Counted from the first letter of the stretch, positions 53,227 to 63,117 are shown. The stretch: 64,000 nt of DNA from DATFVA01 sp963771705 (GCA_963771705.1 CAVYUP010000014.1:310001-374000), one strand, 5' to 3'. The notes: a model not told the origin generated them from the letters alone. Made by a program: numbers and translations.

Positions 53227-54273
53227 ATGAAGGATAACCCGGATTCAACCTCCTCCAGAAAAAAGGAGCACATTGAACTGTCTCTTACAGATAAAGCCGC
53301 TTTTAAAAACAAGACGAACGGGTTTGAGTATTATGACTTTATACACTACGCAATCACTGAAGTCGATATCGGCAGTATAAATTTTAACTCAACATTTCTC
53401 GGAAAGAAAATTGCTTACCCCTTCCTCATTTCTTGTATGACCGGAGGAACAGCTAAGGCGGAGAATATTAATGCACGACTTGCAATAGCAGCTAATAATC
53501 TGAATATCCCGCTGGGTGTAGGGAGTCAGCGGCAGGCGCTTGAGAACAAAGACTATCACACAACATATAAAGTGATACGGAAAAATGCTCCTTCAATTCC
53601 GATTCTGGGGAATATCGGTGCTGCTCAACTTGTAAAGATGAAATCTACGGACCCCATAAACTTTCTAGCGGAACTGGTTGAAGCCGACGCTATGGTTGTA
53701 CATGTAAATCCTTTGCAGGAACTTGTACAGAAGGAAGGCGAACCGGAATTCACCGGACTGCTGAAGAAATTAGAGAAGCTGGTTAAGCAGGTAAAGGTTC
53801 CCATTATAGTTAAAGAAGTGGGTGCAGGTATATCGGATAAAGCGGCGAAGAAGCTGCTTGACTGCGGTGTGAGAGGAATTGATGTTGCCGGAGCCGGCGG
53901 TACAAGCTGGGCAGGTATTGAGATACTAAGGAATAAAGACGGTAAATTAAAGGAATTCTGGGATTGGGGACTGCCGACTTCATACTGCATAAAAACTGTA
54001 GCAAAGCTGAAAAGGAAATACAATTTTATTCTCATCGGGTCAGGCGGAATTAATACCGCCATTGAAGCTGCCAAAGCACTTGCCCTGGGTTCAGATATCA
54101 TCGCTTCTGCCCGAATAATACTCCAGACGCTGGATAAAGAAGATACTGAAGGTGTTGAAAGGCTGGTAAAGGACTGGTTCGATTACATCAGGAAAGTTAT
54201 GTACCTGACGGGTTCAGCATCACTTAAAGAACTGAAAAAAAATAAACTTTTAGAGAGGGGAAGTCTTCATTGA
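53227..54273 (+). CDS. fni: Isopentenyl-diphosphate delta-isomerase, type 2
   Basis: The FMN- and NADPH-dependent type 2 enzyme interconverts IPP and DMAPP. The 348 residues contain SSRKKEHIELSL at the N-terminus, the FMN-binding TGG in SCMTGGTAKAENIN, GVGSQRQAL, HVNPLQELVQKEGEP, IIVKEVGAGIS, VAGAGGTSWAGIE, and GSGGINTAIEAAKALALGSD. It begins a very tight operon with polyprenyl synthase (TTGA overlap). The 248 bp upstream, shared with the divergent DUF892 gene, hold the probable promoter; no clear box was identified. Confidence 0.96.
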   Translation: MKDNPDSTSSRKKEHIELSLTDKAAFKNKTNGFEYYDFIHYAITEVDIGSINFNSTFLGKKIAYPFLISCMTGGTAKAENINARLAIAANNLNIPLGVGSQRQALENKDYHTTYKVIRKNAPSIPILGNIGAAQLVKMKSTDPINFLAELVEADAMVVHVNPLQELVQKEGEPEFTGLLKKLEKLVKQVKVPIIVKEVGAGISDKAAKKLLDCGVRGIDVAGAGGTSWAGIEILRNKDGKLKEFWDWGLPTSYCIKTVAKLKRKYNFILIGSGGINTAIEAAKALALGSDIIASARIILQTLDKEDTEGVERLVKDWFDYIRKVMYLTGSASLKELKKNKLLERGSLH

Positions 54274-55265
54274 GCACAGCTGTGAATCAGAGACATAAGA
54301 CGATTCTTGAGAGGGAACAAAAGCAAGTTGAAAAGATACTGAGCCGTTCTTTGTCGGGCAGAAAACCGAATAAACTTTACACACCTGCTTATTATATTAT
54401 TGAGAGCGGCGGAAAACGTCTCAGGCCGATGCTGGTATTGTTATCGGCAAAAGCAGCCGGAGGAAGATATTCAGATGCTTATTATGCGGGAGCCGCGGTA
54501 GAACTGCTGCATAATTTTACTCTAGTACATGATGATATTATGGACAATGCTGAGAAAAGAAGGGGCAGACTTACCCTCCATGTAAAGTATGATCATCATA
54601 CGGCGATACTGGCCGGCGATAGTCTTCTTGCCGTTGCTTATGAAAACCTTCTCAGGGACTGCAACGGGAATTCGAAGGAAATATTTGCTGATTTTACTAA
54701 AGGTCTTGTTGAAGTTTGTGAAGGACAAAGTTTAGACAAAGAATTCGAGACGCGTCAGACCCTTGGTATTATTGAATATATAGGAATGATCCAAAAGAAA
54801 ACCGCCGCTATGCTTGAGATGTGCTGTTCGCTGGGGGCGCGGCTTGGGAAAGGTTCTCCCGAAGAGGTAAAGGCTTTATCATCCTTCGGCAGGAACATAG
54901 GAATTGCTTTCCAGGTTCAAGATGATCTGCTCGATATAACAGCCGATGAACTTGAATTCGGAAAAAAGATAGGGGGCGATCTTGTAGAGGGTAAAAAAAC
55001 CTATCTGCTTGTTAAAGCGCTTGAGAAAGCAAAGGGAAAAGATAAAGAGCTGCTGAAAGCACTTATCAGATCGAAAGGTGTAAAGCCCGGAAAGGTACCG
55101 GGATATAAAAAGCTTTATGAAAAGCTCGGGGTAATTGATGACGCAGGGGAGGAAATAAAAAAATACACCGGCAGGGCTTTGCGGTCTTTGAAAGTATTGA
55201 AAAACAATGAAGATCGTGAGATATTTAAATGGCTGGCTGAAAGTCTCATTAAACGAATGAAGTAA
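54270..55265 (+). CDS. Trans-isoprenyl diphosphate synthase (polyprenyl synthetase)
   Basis: The 331-residue enzyme condenses IPP onto allylic diphosphates. First Asp-rich motif DDIMD is at 88-92 (LVHDDIMDNAEKRRG) and the second is QDDLLD (in AFQVQDDLLDITAD); GGKRLRPML is the conserved substrate-binding stretch (47-55). The residues just before the first motif, NFTLVH, do not let me predict chain length with confidence; geranylgeranyl or longer is likely. Translation starts at TTG 54270, overlapping the isomerase stop; the stop overlaps the HPr ATG by one base. Confidence 0.94.
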   Translation: MSTAVNQRHKTILEREQKQVEKILSRSLSGRKPNKLYTPAYYIIESGGKRLRPMLVLLSAKAAGGRYSDAYYAGAAVELLHNFTLVHDDIMDNAEKRRGRLTLHVKYDHHTAILAGDSLLAVAYENLLRDCNGNSKEIFADFTKGLVEVCEGQSLDKEFETRQTLGIIEYIGMIQKKTAAMLEMCCSLGARLGKGSPEEVKALSSFGRNIGIAFQVQDDLLDITADELEFGKKIGGDLVEGKKTYLLVKALEKAKGKDKELLKALIRSKGVKPGKVPGYKKLYEKLGVIDDAGEEIKKYTGRALRSLKVLKNNEDREIFKWLAESLIKRMK

Positions 55266-55531
55266 TGATAGAAAAAACGGTAAAAATTATAAATAAAGCA
55301 GGGATGCATACGCGTCCCGCAGCAACAATAGTTAAAATGGCGTCGAAATATAAATGCGAGTTCTATATTTCAAAGAACGGACTTAACATAAACGGAAAAA
55401 GTATTATTGGTGTAATGACCCTCGCCGCAGAAATGGGATCGGAAGTAACCCTCTCATTCGACGGTGAGGATGAAGAACAGGCAGCCAAGGAAATAGTAGA
55501 TTATTTTAACAGAGGATTTGACGAGCTTTGA
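55265..55531 (+). CDS. ptsH: Phosphocarrier protein HPr
   Basis: This 88-residue protein has the HPr active site KAGMHTRPA with phosphorylatable H15 and R17, and the regulatory serine region NGKSIIGVM with S46, the target of HPr kinase in many bacteria. The final helix DEEQAAKEIVDYFN is also typical. It receives phosphate from enzyme I, encoded immediately downstream (4-base TTGA overlap). No EII permease is in the window, and the gene is embedded among isoprenoid genes, so a regulatory role is plausible. Confidence 0.95.
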   Translation: MIEKTVKIINKAGMHTRPAATIVKMASKYKCEFYISKNGLNINGKSIIGVMTLAAEMGSEVTLSFDGEDEEQAAKEIVDYFNRGFDEL

Positions 55532-57294
55532 AATCATTCAGACAAATATTTCTCGAAGCGGAAAATAAGATATCGGGAATTGCCGCCGCTCCGGGAATAG
55601 TTATCGGCAGAGCCTATCTTTTTATGAAAGAAAAGATAGACATTAACAGGGGAGAAATCACAGACATTGAAGAAGCGAAGAGAAACCTTGAAGAGGCCCT
55701 TAATAAATCCAGGAAAGAACTGAACAAAATACTGGGTATAGCACGTGAAAAAATGGGTGATGAAAGGGCAGCCATTTTCGAGGCCCAGATAATGATACTA
55801 GACGATCCGGTTCTGATTGAGAACATTCAGAAGAGGATTGAGACCGAAAAAAGACAGCCCGAATATATAGTTGACGACGAGATATCAAAGTATCAGGATC
55901 TTATGATGATATCTCACGAAACATATATGAAGGAACGCGCGCATGATATTGAAGACATTAAAAACAGGATTGTAAGAAATCTCCAGAAGAAAAGATGGCA
56001 GTCGCGAATAAAGCATGACGTTGTAGTAGTAAGCGACTCCCTTACACCTGCCGATACAATCCTGCTGAGCCGGAGCAATGTGCAGGGATTTATAACAGAT
56101 CATGGAGGATTAACATCGCATGCGGCAATCGTATCAAGATCCTTAAATATTCCCGCCGTTGTTGGTACTCACAATGCAACGCTGCACATCCGGGATGATG
56201 ACACCATAATTGTAGACGGTTTTCATGGTTATATAATTATAAATCCCAATGAAGAACACATTGAATTCTTCAATCAGAAACTTGAAAAGCTCAGACAGCT
56301 GCAGAAAGAACTTGAGGAGCTTAAAGATAAACCTGCCGTAACAACCGACGGAAAGAAAATAACCCTGCAGGCAAATGTGGATGTAACCGGAGAAATTGAT
56401 CTTGTGGTTACCAGCGGAGCAGAGGGAATAGGGTTGTACAGGACAGAGCAGATCCTTGAAGAACTAGGCGAGTTCCCCTCCGAAGATGAACAGACCCGGA
56501 TATACACTAACCTTTCGAGCCGCATTTACCCGGAGACATTTACTATAAGGGTCTTTGATATCGGCGGGGACAAATTCAAACTCCTGGACTACAAAGAACC
56601 AAACCCTTTCCTGGGATTAAGAGGAATACGCCTGCTGCTAGAGAACCAAGGGATTTTCAGGACACAGATTAGAGCTATACTAAGGGCAAGCCATAATAAA
56701 AATATTCAGGTGATGCTGCCGATGGTTTCCACAATAAAGGAGATAAGGCTGACCAAGGAAATTATAAATGAATGCAGACAGGAGCTGAAGAAAGACAAGA
56801 TACCATTTGATAAAGATATGAAAATAGGAATAATGGTAGAGGTTCCGACTGCTGCTTTAATGGCAAAAGAGTTCGCTGAGGAAGTGGATTTTTTAAGTAT
56901 CGGAACGAATGATCTTATACAGTATCTTATGGCAGTTGACAGGGGGAATGACCTTGTGGCTGACCTGTTCCAGGAATTCAGTCCCGCTGTAATAAGAACA
57001 ATCCATCACATTGTTCGTGAAGCAAAGAAGTCGCATAAGAGTGTCAGTCTATGCGGCGAGATGGCAGCCGATACACTCGCAATTCCTCTGCTTGTAGGTC
57101 TCGGGCTGGAATCATTAAGTATGTCTCCCTCCACAATAGCCTACGCAAAGAGAATAATCAGAAGCTGCTCATTGAAGAATCTTGAAAAGCTGGCGGAGGA
57201 CTGTCTGTTGTATGTTACCCAGGAAGACGTACTGGCCAGGATAGAAAAATTCTTTGAAGAAAATCAAATAACCCGAACAAGGAATATTATTTAA
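55528..57294 (+). CDS. ptsI: PEP-protein phosphotransferase, PTS enzyme I
   Basis: The 588-residue enzyme autophosphorylates from PEP and passes phosphate to HPr. The swivelling domain carries the active-site histidine H198 in GGLTSHAAIVSR; the PEP-binding barrel shows GAEGIGLYRTEQILEE, RVFDIGGDK, NPFLGLRGIRLLL, and the C-terminal GTNDLIQYLMAVDRG and SLCGEMAAD with the catalytic cysteine region. The start is TTG 55528. An N-terminal extension of about 13 residues precedes the usual opening SGIAAAPGIVIG. It is followed 8 bp later by a phosphoglucose/phosphomannose isomerase. Confidence 0.96.
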   Translation: MKSFRQIFLEAENKISGIAAAPGIVIGRAYLFMKEKIDINRGEITDIEEAKRNLEEALNKSRKELNKILGIAREKMGDERAAIFEAQIMILDDPVLIENIQKRIETEKRQPEYIVDDEISKYQDLMMISHETYMKERAHDIEDIKNRIVRNLQKKRWQSRIKHDVVVVSDSLTPADTILLSRSNVQGFITDHGGLTSHAAIVSRSLNIPAVVGTHNATLHIRDDDTIIVDGFHGYIIINPNEEHIEFFNQKLEKLRQLQKELEELKDKPAVTTDGKKITLQANVDVTGEIDLVVTSGAEGIGLYRTEQILEELGEFPSEDEQTRIYTNLSSRIYPETFTIRVFDIGGDKFKLLDYKEPNPFLGLRGIRLLLENQGIFRTQIRAILRASHNKNIQVMLPMVSTIKEIRLTKEIINECRQELKKDKIPFDKDMKIGIMVEVPTAALMAKEFAEEVDFLSIGTNDLIQYLMAVDRGNDLVADLFQEFSPAVIRTIHHIVREAKKSHKSVSLCGEMAADTLAIPLLVGLGLESLSMSPSTIAYAKRIIRSCSLKNLEKLAEDCLLYVTQEDVLARIEKFFEENQITRTRNII

Positions 57295-57302
57295 GGAATT
57301 AA

Positions 57303-58337
57303 ATGAACATAGCCGATTATACCGCTAAATACGATTCTCAGAACCAGTTTAATGTGCTGGTTGAAACCTACACCCAGGCTGACTCAGCCTGGGTTAACGA
57401 ATTTGATATTGAAAAACTTAAGGATAAACAATTCCGGAACATAATAGTATCGGGTCTGGGAGGTTCAGCAATAAGCGGAGACCTGATGGCAAACTTTCTA
57501 AAGGACGAACTAACGCTGCCATTTTTCGTTAACCGGAACTACATGCTGCCGCAGTTTGCTGATGAAAATACACTCCTTATAATCTCTTCATATTCCGGGA
57601 ACACAGAGGAGACAATTTCGGTACTTGAAGAGGGACAGAAAAGGAACTGTAAGATAGTTTGTGTTACCACCGGCGGTAAAGTGGGGGAGACAGCCGAAAA
57701 GAGGGGGATACCCGCAGTTTCAATGAAGCCCGGTTTCCAGCCAAGATATGCTCTTGGTTCAAGTTTTTTTTCTCTTTTAAAGTTACTGGTTAAACTCGAA
57801 ATCATTCCTGCTCAGGACGAAGTAGTAAAAAAGATAATAAACCTATGGCAGAAAAAAGGGGAAGAGTATTCAGCAGAAAACAATATTGCTTATAACTGTG
57901 CCGAACAGCTGATTGGTTTTATTCCGGTAATATATTCAGCAGCCGACATCACCTCAGCAGCGGGGTACAGGTTCAAATGTCAGCTGAACGAAAATTCGAA
58001 ATTACATGCTTTTAACCATGTTATTCCCGAGCTAAATCATAATGAAATAATCGGGTGGGAGAGCTTTAATCCAAATCAGTTTAACGCCAAACTTATAAAC
58101 ATCCTCGATGCGGCATATCATCCGCAAGTAAAAAAGAGATTCGAGATAACCACCGAACTTGCTGTAAAAAGGGGCCTGGAATTCATGAATATTGAGAGCG
58201 AGGAGGATGATTTCAAGGTACGATTAATGGATTTGATTTATTTATTCGATTGGATAACTTATTATGCCGCTGTACTCAGAGGATTTAACCCCTCTGAGAT
58301 AGATAACATTCATACTCTAAAAGAAAGATTATCTTAA
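57303..58337 (+). CDS. Bifunctional phosphoglucose/phosphomannose isomerase
   Basis: The 344-residue protein has two SIS subdomains. Conserved points are VSGLGGSAISGDL (49-61), SSYSGNTEETISVLEE, and the C-terminal HNEIIGWE with the catalytic His/Glu arrangement of the archaeal-type bifunctional enzyme. It interconverts glucose-6-P or mannose-6-P with fructose-6-P, linking glycolysis and sugar-nucleotide synthesis. It sits 8 bp after ptsI, with AAGGAATTAA as ribosome site, and is the last gene of that operon. Confidence 0.9.
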   Translation: MNIADYTAKYDSQNQFNVLVETYTQADSAWVNEFDIEKLKDKQFRNIIVSGLGGSAISGDLMANFLKDELTLPFFVNRNYMLPQFADENTLLIISSYSGNTEETISVLEEGQKRNCKIVCVTTGGKVGETAEKRGIPAVSMKPGFQPRYALGSSFFSLLKLLVKLEIIPAQDEVVKKIINLWQKKGEEYSAENNIAYNCAEQLIGFIPVIYSAADITSAAGYRFKCQLNENSKLHAFNHVIPELNHNEIIGWESFNPNQFNAKLINILDAAYHPQVKKRFEITTELAVKRGLEFMNIESEEDDFKVRLMDLIYLFDWITYYAAVLRGFNPSEIDNIHTLKERLS

Positions 58338-58397
58338 CATAATCCTTTCAGAATTTTATTAGCGATGAAGGGATTTCTGAACTAAAAATTAAAGCCT

Positions 58398-61211
58398 GTG
58401 AAATTCCTTAAACTTCTTTTTCTAATAATATTAATTGTTTCCTGCACTGCCGACGCGCAGCTTTACTACTTCGGCAGAAATAAGGTGCAGTACCAGGGCT
58501 TCGATTGGAAAGTACTGCGGACCGAGCATTTCAACATATACTACTACGGCGAGTTTGAGGAAATTGCCGAAATTGGCGCTTCGTATGCTGAAGAAGCATA
58601 CGATGAACTGAAAGTAAGGTTTGATAACCTGATAACAAGACCCATCCCGCTTATATTTTACAACACCTCACTTCATTTTCAGCAGACAAACACGACTCCG
58701 GGGCTGGTTCCTGATGCAGTAGGGGGATTCTTCGAGTTTATGAAAGGCAGGGTGGTAATCCCCTTTACAGGATCAATCCACGATTTCAAGCATGTAATAC
58801 GGCACGAACTGGTGCATGTATTTATGACAACGAAAGTATTGACTATTCTTTCTGACCACCGGCTGACAGCCGACAGGTTTCCGCCTTTATGGTTTACAGA
58901 AGGACTAGCAGAGTATATGTCGACTGACATAGATGCACAGGCTGAGATGGTAATGCGCGACGCAGTAATAAACAACTATTTCGTAAACCTTGAGGATATG
59001 TACAATATCTACGGAACCTTCCTTATGTATAAGGAGGGGCAGAATTTCCTGCATTTTGTTGAAGAGAAATACGGTCGCGAAAAAGTAATGCTGCTAATCG
59101 ATAATATCTGGATGTTCAGCGATTTCACAAAAGTACTTGAACATACATTAGGCGAACCTATTGAAGAAATAGACGCGGATTGGCTGTTTTACCTTAAGCG
59201 AAAATATTACCCTCTGTTATCTGATAAGGCACCGCTCCAGCATTCAGCGGAACAGCTGACCCATTTCGGATTCAATTTTTCTCCTGTTCCCTATAAGATA
59301 AACGGGGATACATGGCTTTATTTTCCTGCAAACAGGGATGGTTATGCCTCCCTGTACAGAATGAAGATAAACGTGAAAAAGAAATCGGATCTTGAGCCTG
59401 AACTGGTTTTAAGAGGAGAAAAAACCGCAGAGTTCGAGGCCTTTCATCTGTTCCAGTCGTCTATCGATATATCCAAGGAGGGGCTTGTTGCTTTTGTTAC
59501 AAAATCGGGAGCGACAGATGCAATACACTTTTATTCAATTCCTGCAGAAGAAGTAGTTTATAATTATCAGAATGAAAACCTCATAAACATCACTTCTCCC
59601 AAATTTTCAGAGGACGGAAAAAGAGTCGTATTCCAGGCCATCGATCAGAAGGGGTTCAGCGATCTGTTTATCCTTGAAATGGATACCGGTAAGCTTACCA
59701 GGCTGACAAATGATTACTATGATGAGAGAGATCCGGTTTTCGGTATTACGGATTCTCAGGTAATATTCGCATCCGACAGAACAGCCGGAAAATATGAGAG
59801 ATACTACAACCTGTTTTCATATGATCTTGATACTCACCGGATTGACTACATAACTAACCTTCCAGCAAACAATTCATCGCCGGTGCTTTCCCCTGATAAA
59901 AAAACACTTCTCTTTACTTCGGATATGGATAAAGTTCAGAATATATGGAGAATGAAGTTTGTCAATGATAGTTTTTCTGATTCTGTATGGAAAGTTACCC
60001 ATTTTATAACAAGCGCTTTCCATCCCAGGTTTATGGATTCAACGGAAATTACATTTGCGGGATTCGAAAACTTTTCATTTAATTTATACCGTGATAAAAT
60101 AGACAGCATTCCCACGGACTCATCTTTCAGAATAGTTATGAACTTCGATTCCACAGAAGGGAAGTGGACTGAGTCGAAGCTGAATATTTATGCGGAAAAA
60201 GAAAAATATAAATATGAAAAGGAATATACTCTCGACTATGCTCAAAGCGACGTAACAACTGATCCCGTTTACGGCACCAGAGGCGGAGCAGTACTTTCAT
60301 TAAGCGATCTTTTCGGCGATGATAATTACTTCTTCCTGATATATAATACAGCGAATGTTCAGAGTGATTTCCTTAAAAGCTTCAATGTTATGCTGGAACG
60401 AATAGACCTAAGCAAAAGAACAAATTACGGATTCGGTGTATTCCATTTCAGCGGGAACAGGTACGACATACGTGAATCAGATGAGTATTTCTATGAGAGA
60501 AGTTTCGGCGGATTCTTCCTTCTGAACTTCCCGCTTTCAAAGTTCCAGAGGATTGAAACAGACGTTTCAATTGCAAGCAACGATAAAGAAGTAATCCAGG
60601 GAGTGATAGAGAGGAAAGCGCTGCTCTTAAGCAACACAATTTCCTATGTTGCCGATAATTCAATCTGGGGACCTACCGGTCCTCTTGACGGGATCAGGGC
60701 AAGATTTCTTGTGGGCTACACCAGCGATGTAAAATACAGTAACGTTAACTACTTCAGTGTTATTGCCGATTACAGGCAGTACTTCAGGATTGGTTATACC
60801 ACCGCGCTGGCCTTCCGCGGGGCAGTATTTTATAATGAAGGAAAAGAAGCCAGAAGATATTTTATGGGGGGCAGCTGGGATCTCAGAGGATGGCCGAGAT
60901 GGTCGATACGGGGAGAAAAGCTGTGGATATCTTCCCTCGAGCTGCGCTTCCCGCTAATTGACCAGATAAATATCAGGTTTCCTTTTGTGAACCTTGGGTT
61001 CTGGGGCATTAGAGGAGCCGTTTTCTCAGATTTTGGAGGCGCATGGGATAAGGTATATGACCAGACCCTTGGAAGTGCAGGATTCGGTTTCAGGATGAAC
61101 CTTCTGGGCGCTATAGTCTTACGCTATGATATCGGAAAAAAGATCGAGGATAATCTATCCAGGTTTCAGCCGGGATTATTTTACCAGTTTTTCTTCGGAT
61201 GGGATTTTTGA
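58398..61211 (+). CDS. Secreted MA-type metallopeptidase fused to TolB-like propeller and outer-membrane barrel
   Basis: The GTG start at 58398 yields 937 residues with a signal sequence (cleavage probably after TADA; the IVSC string also fits a lipobox). The MA-type gluzincin domain (about 35-275) opens with LRTEHFNIYYYGEFEE and has zinc motif HELVH (H136, E137, H140) with WFTEGLAEYMS supplying the third ligand. A six-bladed TolB-like propeller follows (about 285-560; SPKFSEDGKRVVF, SPVLSPDKKTLLF). The last 300 residues read as an outer-membrane barrel of the surface-antigen type, ending in GLFYQFFFGWDF with a terminal Phe. The family is known but its function is not. Confidence 0.85.
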   Translation: MKFLKLLFLIILIVSCTADAQLYYFGRNKVQYQGFDWKVLRTEHFNIYYYGEFEEIAEIGASYAEEAYDELKVRFDNLITRPIPLIFYNTSLHFQQTNTTPGLVPDAVGGFFEFMKGRVVIPFTGSIHDFKHVIRHELVHVFMTTKVLTILSDHRLTADRFPPLWFTEGLAEYMSTDIDAQAEMVMRDAVINNYFVNLEDMYNIYGTFLMYKEGQNFLHFVEEKYGREKVMLLIDNIWMFSDFTKVLEHTLGEPIEEIDADWLFYLKRKYYPLLSDKAPLQHSAEQLTHFGFNFSPVPYKINGDTWLYFPANRDGYASLYRMKINVKKKSDLEPELVLRGEKTAEFEAFHLFQSSIDISKEGLVAFVTKSGATDAIHFYSIPAEEVVYNYQNENLINITSPKFSEDGKRVVFQAIDQKGFSDLFILEMDTGKLTRLTNDYYDERDPVFGITDSQVIFASDRTAGKYERYYNLFSYDLDTHRIDYITNLPANNSSPVLSPDKKTLLFTSDMDKVQNIWRMKFVNDSFSDSVWKVTHFITSAFHPRFMDSTEITFAGFENFSFNLYRDKIDSIPTDSSFRIVMNFDSTEGKWTESKLNIYAEKEKYKYEKEYTLDYAQSDVTTDPVYGTRGGAVLSLSDLFGDDNYFFLIYNTANVQSDFLKSFNVMLERIDLSKRTNYGFGVFHFSGNRYDIRESDEYFYERSFGGFFLLNFPLSKFQRIETDVSIASNDKEVIQGVIERKALLLSNTISYVADNSIWGPTGPLDGIRARFLVGYTSDVKYSNVNYFSVIADYRQYFRIGYTTALAFRGAVFYNEGKEARRYFMGGSWDLRGWPRWSIRGEKLWISSLELRFPLIDQINIRFPFVNLGFWGIRGAVFSDFGGAWDKVYDQTLGSAGFGFRMNLLGAIVLRYDIGKKIEDNLSRFQPGLFYQFFFGWDF

Positions 61212-62344
61212 AATATCTAATAAACATATTTTATTTGCTGATACTGCTGTCAGCCGGATGCGCAGCTTCTCATATACAGACTAACGCTCACAGGGATAAT
61301 AACGCATACACCTCATTCGGAAGAAATCCCGCCAGGGAATTCTACATCAACCAAAGCGTTACGGATTCGCTTTCCTTAAAATGGGAGAACAGCACTCACG
61401 GAAGCTTTGCCAACTCTTCTGTTGTGATCTATGACTCGCTTGTATTCGTTAGTGAGTTATCGGGACGTATTTATTGTTATAACCTTATTACAGGTAAAAA
61501 AATCGGACAGCTTAAAAATGAAGGCTCAATATTTACCACACCGTTTATATATAAGTTCTATCTGATTTATGCTGATGCAGTTGATGATGAAAATATTACC
61601 CATCTGCGTTACTACGATTTTGTGATGGGAGAGATGAAATATGATATTGAAGCTGACGGGAGATGTTTAACAGAAATTATCGGGACACCTGATGCCGTGA
61701 TATTTAATACTGAGGACGGAAATGTTTATAAGTACGATATGTTCGGAAAACAAATATGGAAAACCGCCACAAATTCATCCGTGCATAGTTCACCCTCAAT
61801 GAATGATGGTATTATTGTATTCGGCAACGATGACGGTGAACTAATCGGTATAAACAGCGAGGACGGTAAAATTTTATACAGAAAGAAAACAGGCCAGTCA
61901 TTTTTCTGCGGAACGGCAGTGTCAGGAGATATTGTTTATACGGGGAACGACAACGGCATCCTTTATGCCGTTCAGTTAAAAACCGGGGAAATCAACTGGA
62001 AATATGATTCGGGCGCAAGAATAATTATGACCCCGTCTGTTACACCCTCAGGACTTTATTTCGGTAATCTGAAAGGAGATTTATTCTGCCTTAATAAAGA
62101 GGATGGAAAGCTGGTCTGGAAGACTTCCACGGGAGGAGTGCTGAAAGCATCTCCTTATGCAGCCGAAAACTTTCTTGTAGTACCAGACCTTAACAAAAAG
62201 TTTTATTTCGTAAACAGGAAAAACGGGGAGATTACAAGAACCTATTTAGTTGACGGAAGAAATAAACTATCACCGGTGATTTTCAGAAACACCCTTTTTA
62301 TAGGAATTGACCCGGGAGAGCTGCAGGCTTATGAATTTGAATAG
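61199..62344 (+). CDS. PQQ-type beta-propeller lipoprotein
   Basis: The 381-residue protein has a lipoprotein signal ending in LLSAGC (C21). The rest is a series of PQQ/BamB-like repeats with G-x-x-x-W/Y cores: GRIYCYNLITGKKIG, GNVYKYDMFGKQIWK, GELIGINSEDGKILY, GILYAVQLKTGEINWKY, GDLFCLNKEDGKLVWK. Such propellers act as periplasmic scaffolds, for example BamB in barrel assembly, but it lacks evidence for that exact role. Its start overlaps the barrel protein's last codons by 13 bases and its end overlaps the PEGA protein by 14. Confidence 0.85.
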   Translation: MGFLKYLINIFYLLILLSAGCAASHIQTNAHRDNNAYTSFGRNPAREFYINQSVTDSLSLKWENSTHGSFANSSVVIYDSLVFVSELSGRIYCYNLITGKKIGQLKNEGSIFTTPFIYKFYLIYADAVDDENITHLRYYDFVMGEMKYDIEADGRCLTEIIGTPDAVIFNTEDGNVYKYDMFGKQIWKTATNSSVHSSPSMNDGIIVFGNDDGELIGINSEDGKILYRKKTGQSFFCGTAVSGDIVYTGNDNGILYAVQLKTGEINWKYDSGARIIMTPSVTPSGLYFGNLKGDLFCLNKEDGKLVWKTSTGGVLKASPYAAENFLVVPDLNKKFYFVNRKNGEITRTYLVDGRNKLSPVIFRNTLFIGIDPGELQAYEFE

Positions 62345-63053
62345 AAAAATATTACTAATACTATTTCTAATCCCTCTTGCACAGATATACGGGCAGGACT
62401 GTAAAGCCGGTATCCGGATTAAAACAGATAATCCTTCTGCCAAAATTTACATCGATAATAATCCGGCTGGCAGCGGGAGTGCCGATATCGAATTAAGAAC
62501 AGGTATATATCACCTGGTAGTTTTAGAAGAAGCCGACCGCTGGGATTCGCAATCATTTGAAGATACCCTGAGAATTACAACATGCAATGACACGGTACTG
62601 ACTTACAATTTCAAATCAGAAGTATATCTTAATACTGACCCCCAGGATGCCTACGTTTACAAAGACAGCTCACTGATCGGACACACTCCGCTCTTCCTTC
62701 CGGTTAGCAGCGGCAGTATCCTGCTTAAGAAACCCGGGTTTGAGGAGAAAATTGTGAACTTGAAAGATTTAAGCAGCACCCAAAAAGTGAAACTTAACTT
62801 TACCGGCGAAAGAAGAGGGGAGAGTTTCTTTGAGAAAAATATCTTTAAGATCCTTGTGGGAGGAATTGTTGCACTGGGAGGTGTATCCGCTTATTATAAG
62901 CTGAAAGCCGATGACAATTTCGATCAATACCAGTTTACCGGAAATCAATCTTACCTGGACAAAACTCATAAATATGATTTGATATCGGGGATTACCTTCG
63001 GGGCGGTTCAGGTAGGCTTCGGTTTTCTAATCTACTACTTCCTCTCCGATTAA
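62331..63053 (+). CDS. PEGA-domain envelope protein
   Basis: ATG 62331 (MNLNRKILLILFLIPLAQIYG, signal peptide) is preferred over 62307. The 240-residue protein carries two PEGA repeats: RIKTDNPSAKIYIDNNPAGSGSADIELRTGIYHLVV in blocks about 27-62, and VYLNTDPQDAYVYKDSSLIGHTPLFLPVSSGSILLKKPGFEE in blocks about 102-143. Two hydrophobic segments near the C-terminus (about 177-192 and 218-238) suggest membrane association. PEGA domains are surface-layer-like and often accompany envelope proteins. It overlaps the PQQ lipoprotein by 14 bases. Confidence 0.82.
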   Translation: MNLNRKILLILFLIPLAQIYGQDCKAGIRIKTDNPSAKIYIDNNPAGSGSADIELRTGIYHLVVLEEADRWDSQSFEDTLRITTCNDTVLTYNFKSEVYLNTDPQDAYVYKDSSLIGHTPLFLPVSSGSILLKKPGFEEKIVNLKDLSSTQKVKLNFTGERRGESFFEKNIFKILVGGIVALGGVSAYYKLKADDNFDQYQFTGNQSYLDKTHKYDLISGITFGAVQVGFGFLIYYFLSD

Positions 63054-63117
63054 AATTTTCTTATTTTTATCATAAATAATTAAATTTTGAGTATTAACTG
63101 AATATTATTACCTGTAT

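Noticed and set aside
58398..58460. Lipobox (IVSC) at the start of the peptidase-barrel protein
   Set aside because: The string fits, but a C-terminal integral barrel and the TADA-Q site favour ordinary signal peptidase I cleavage; left open.
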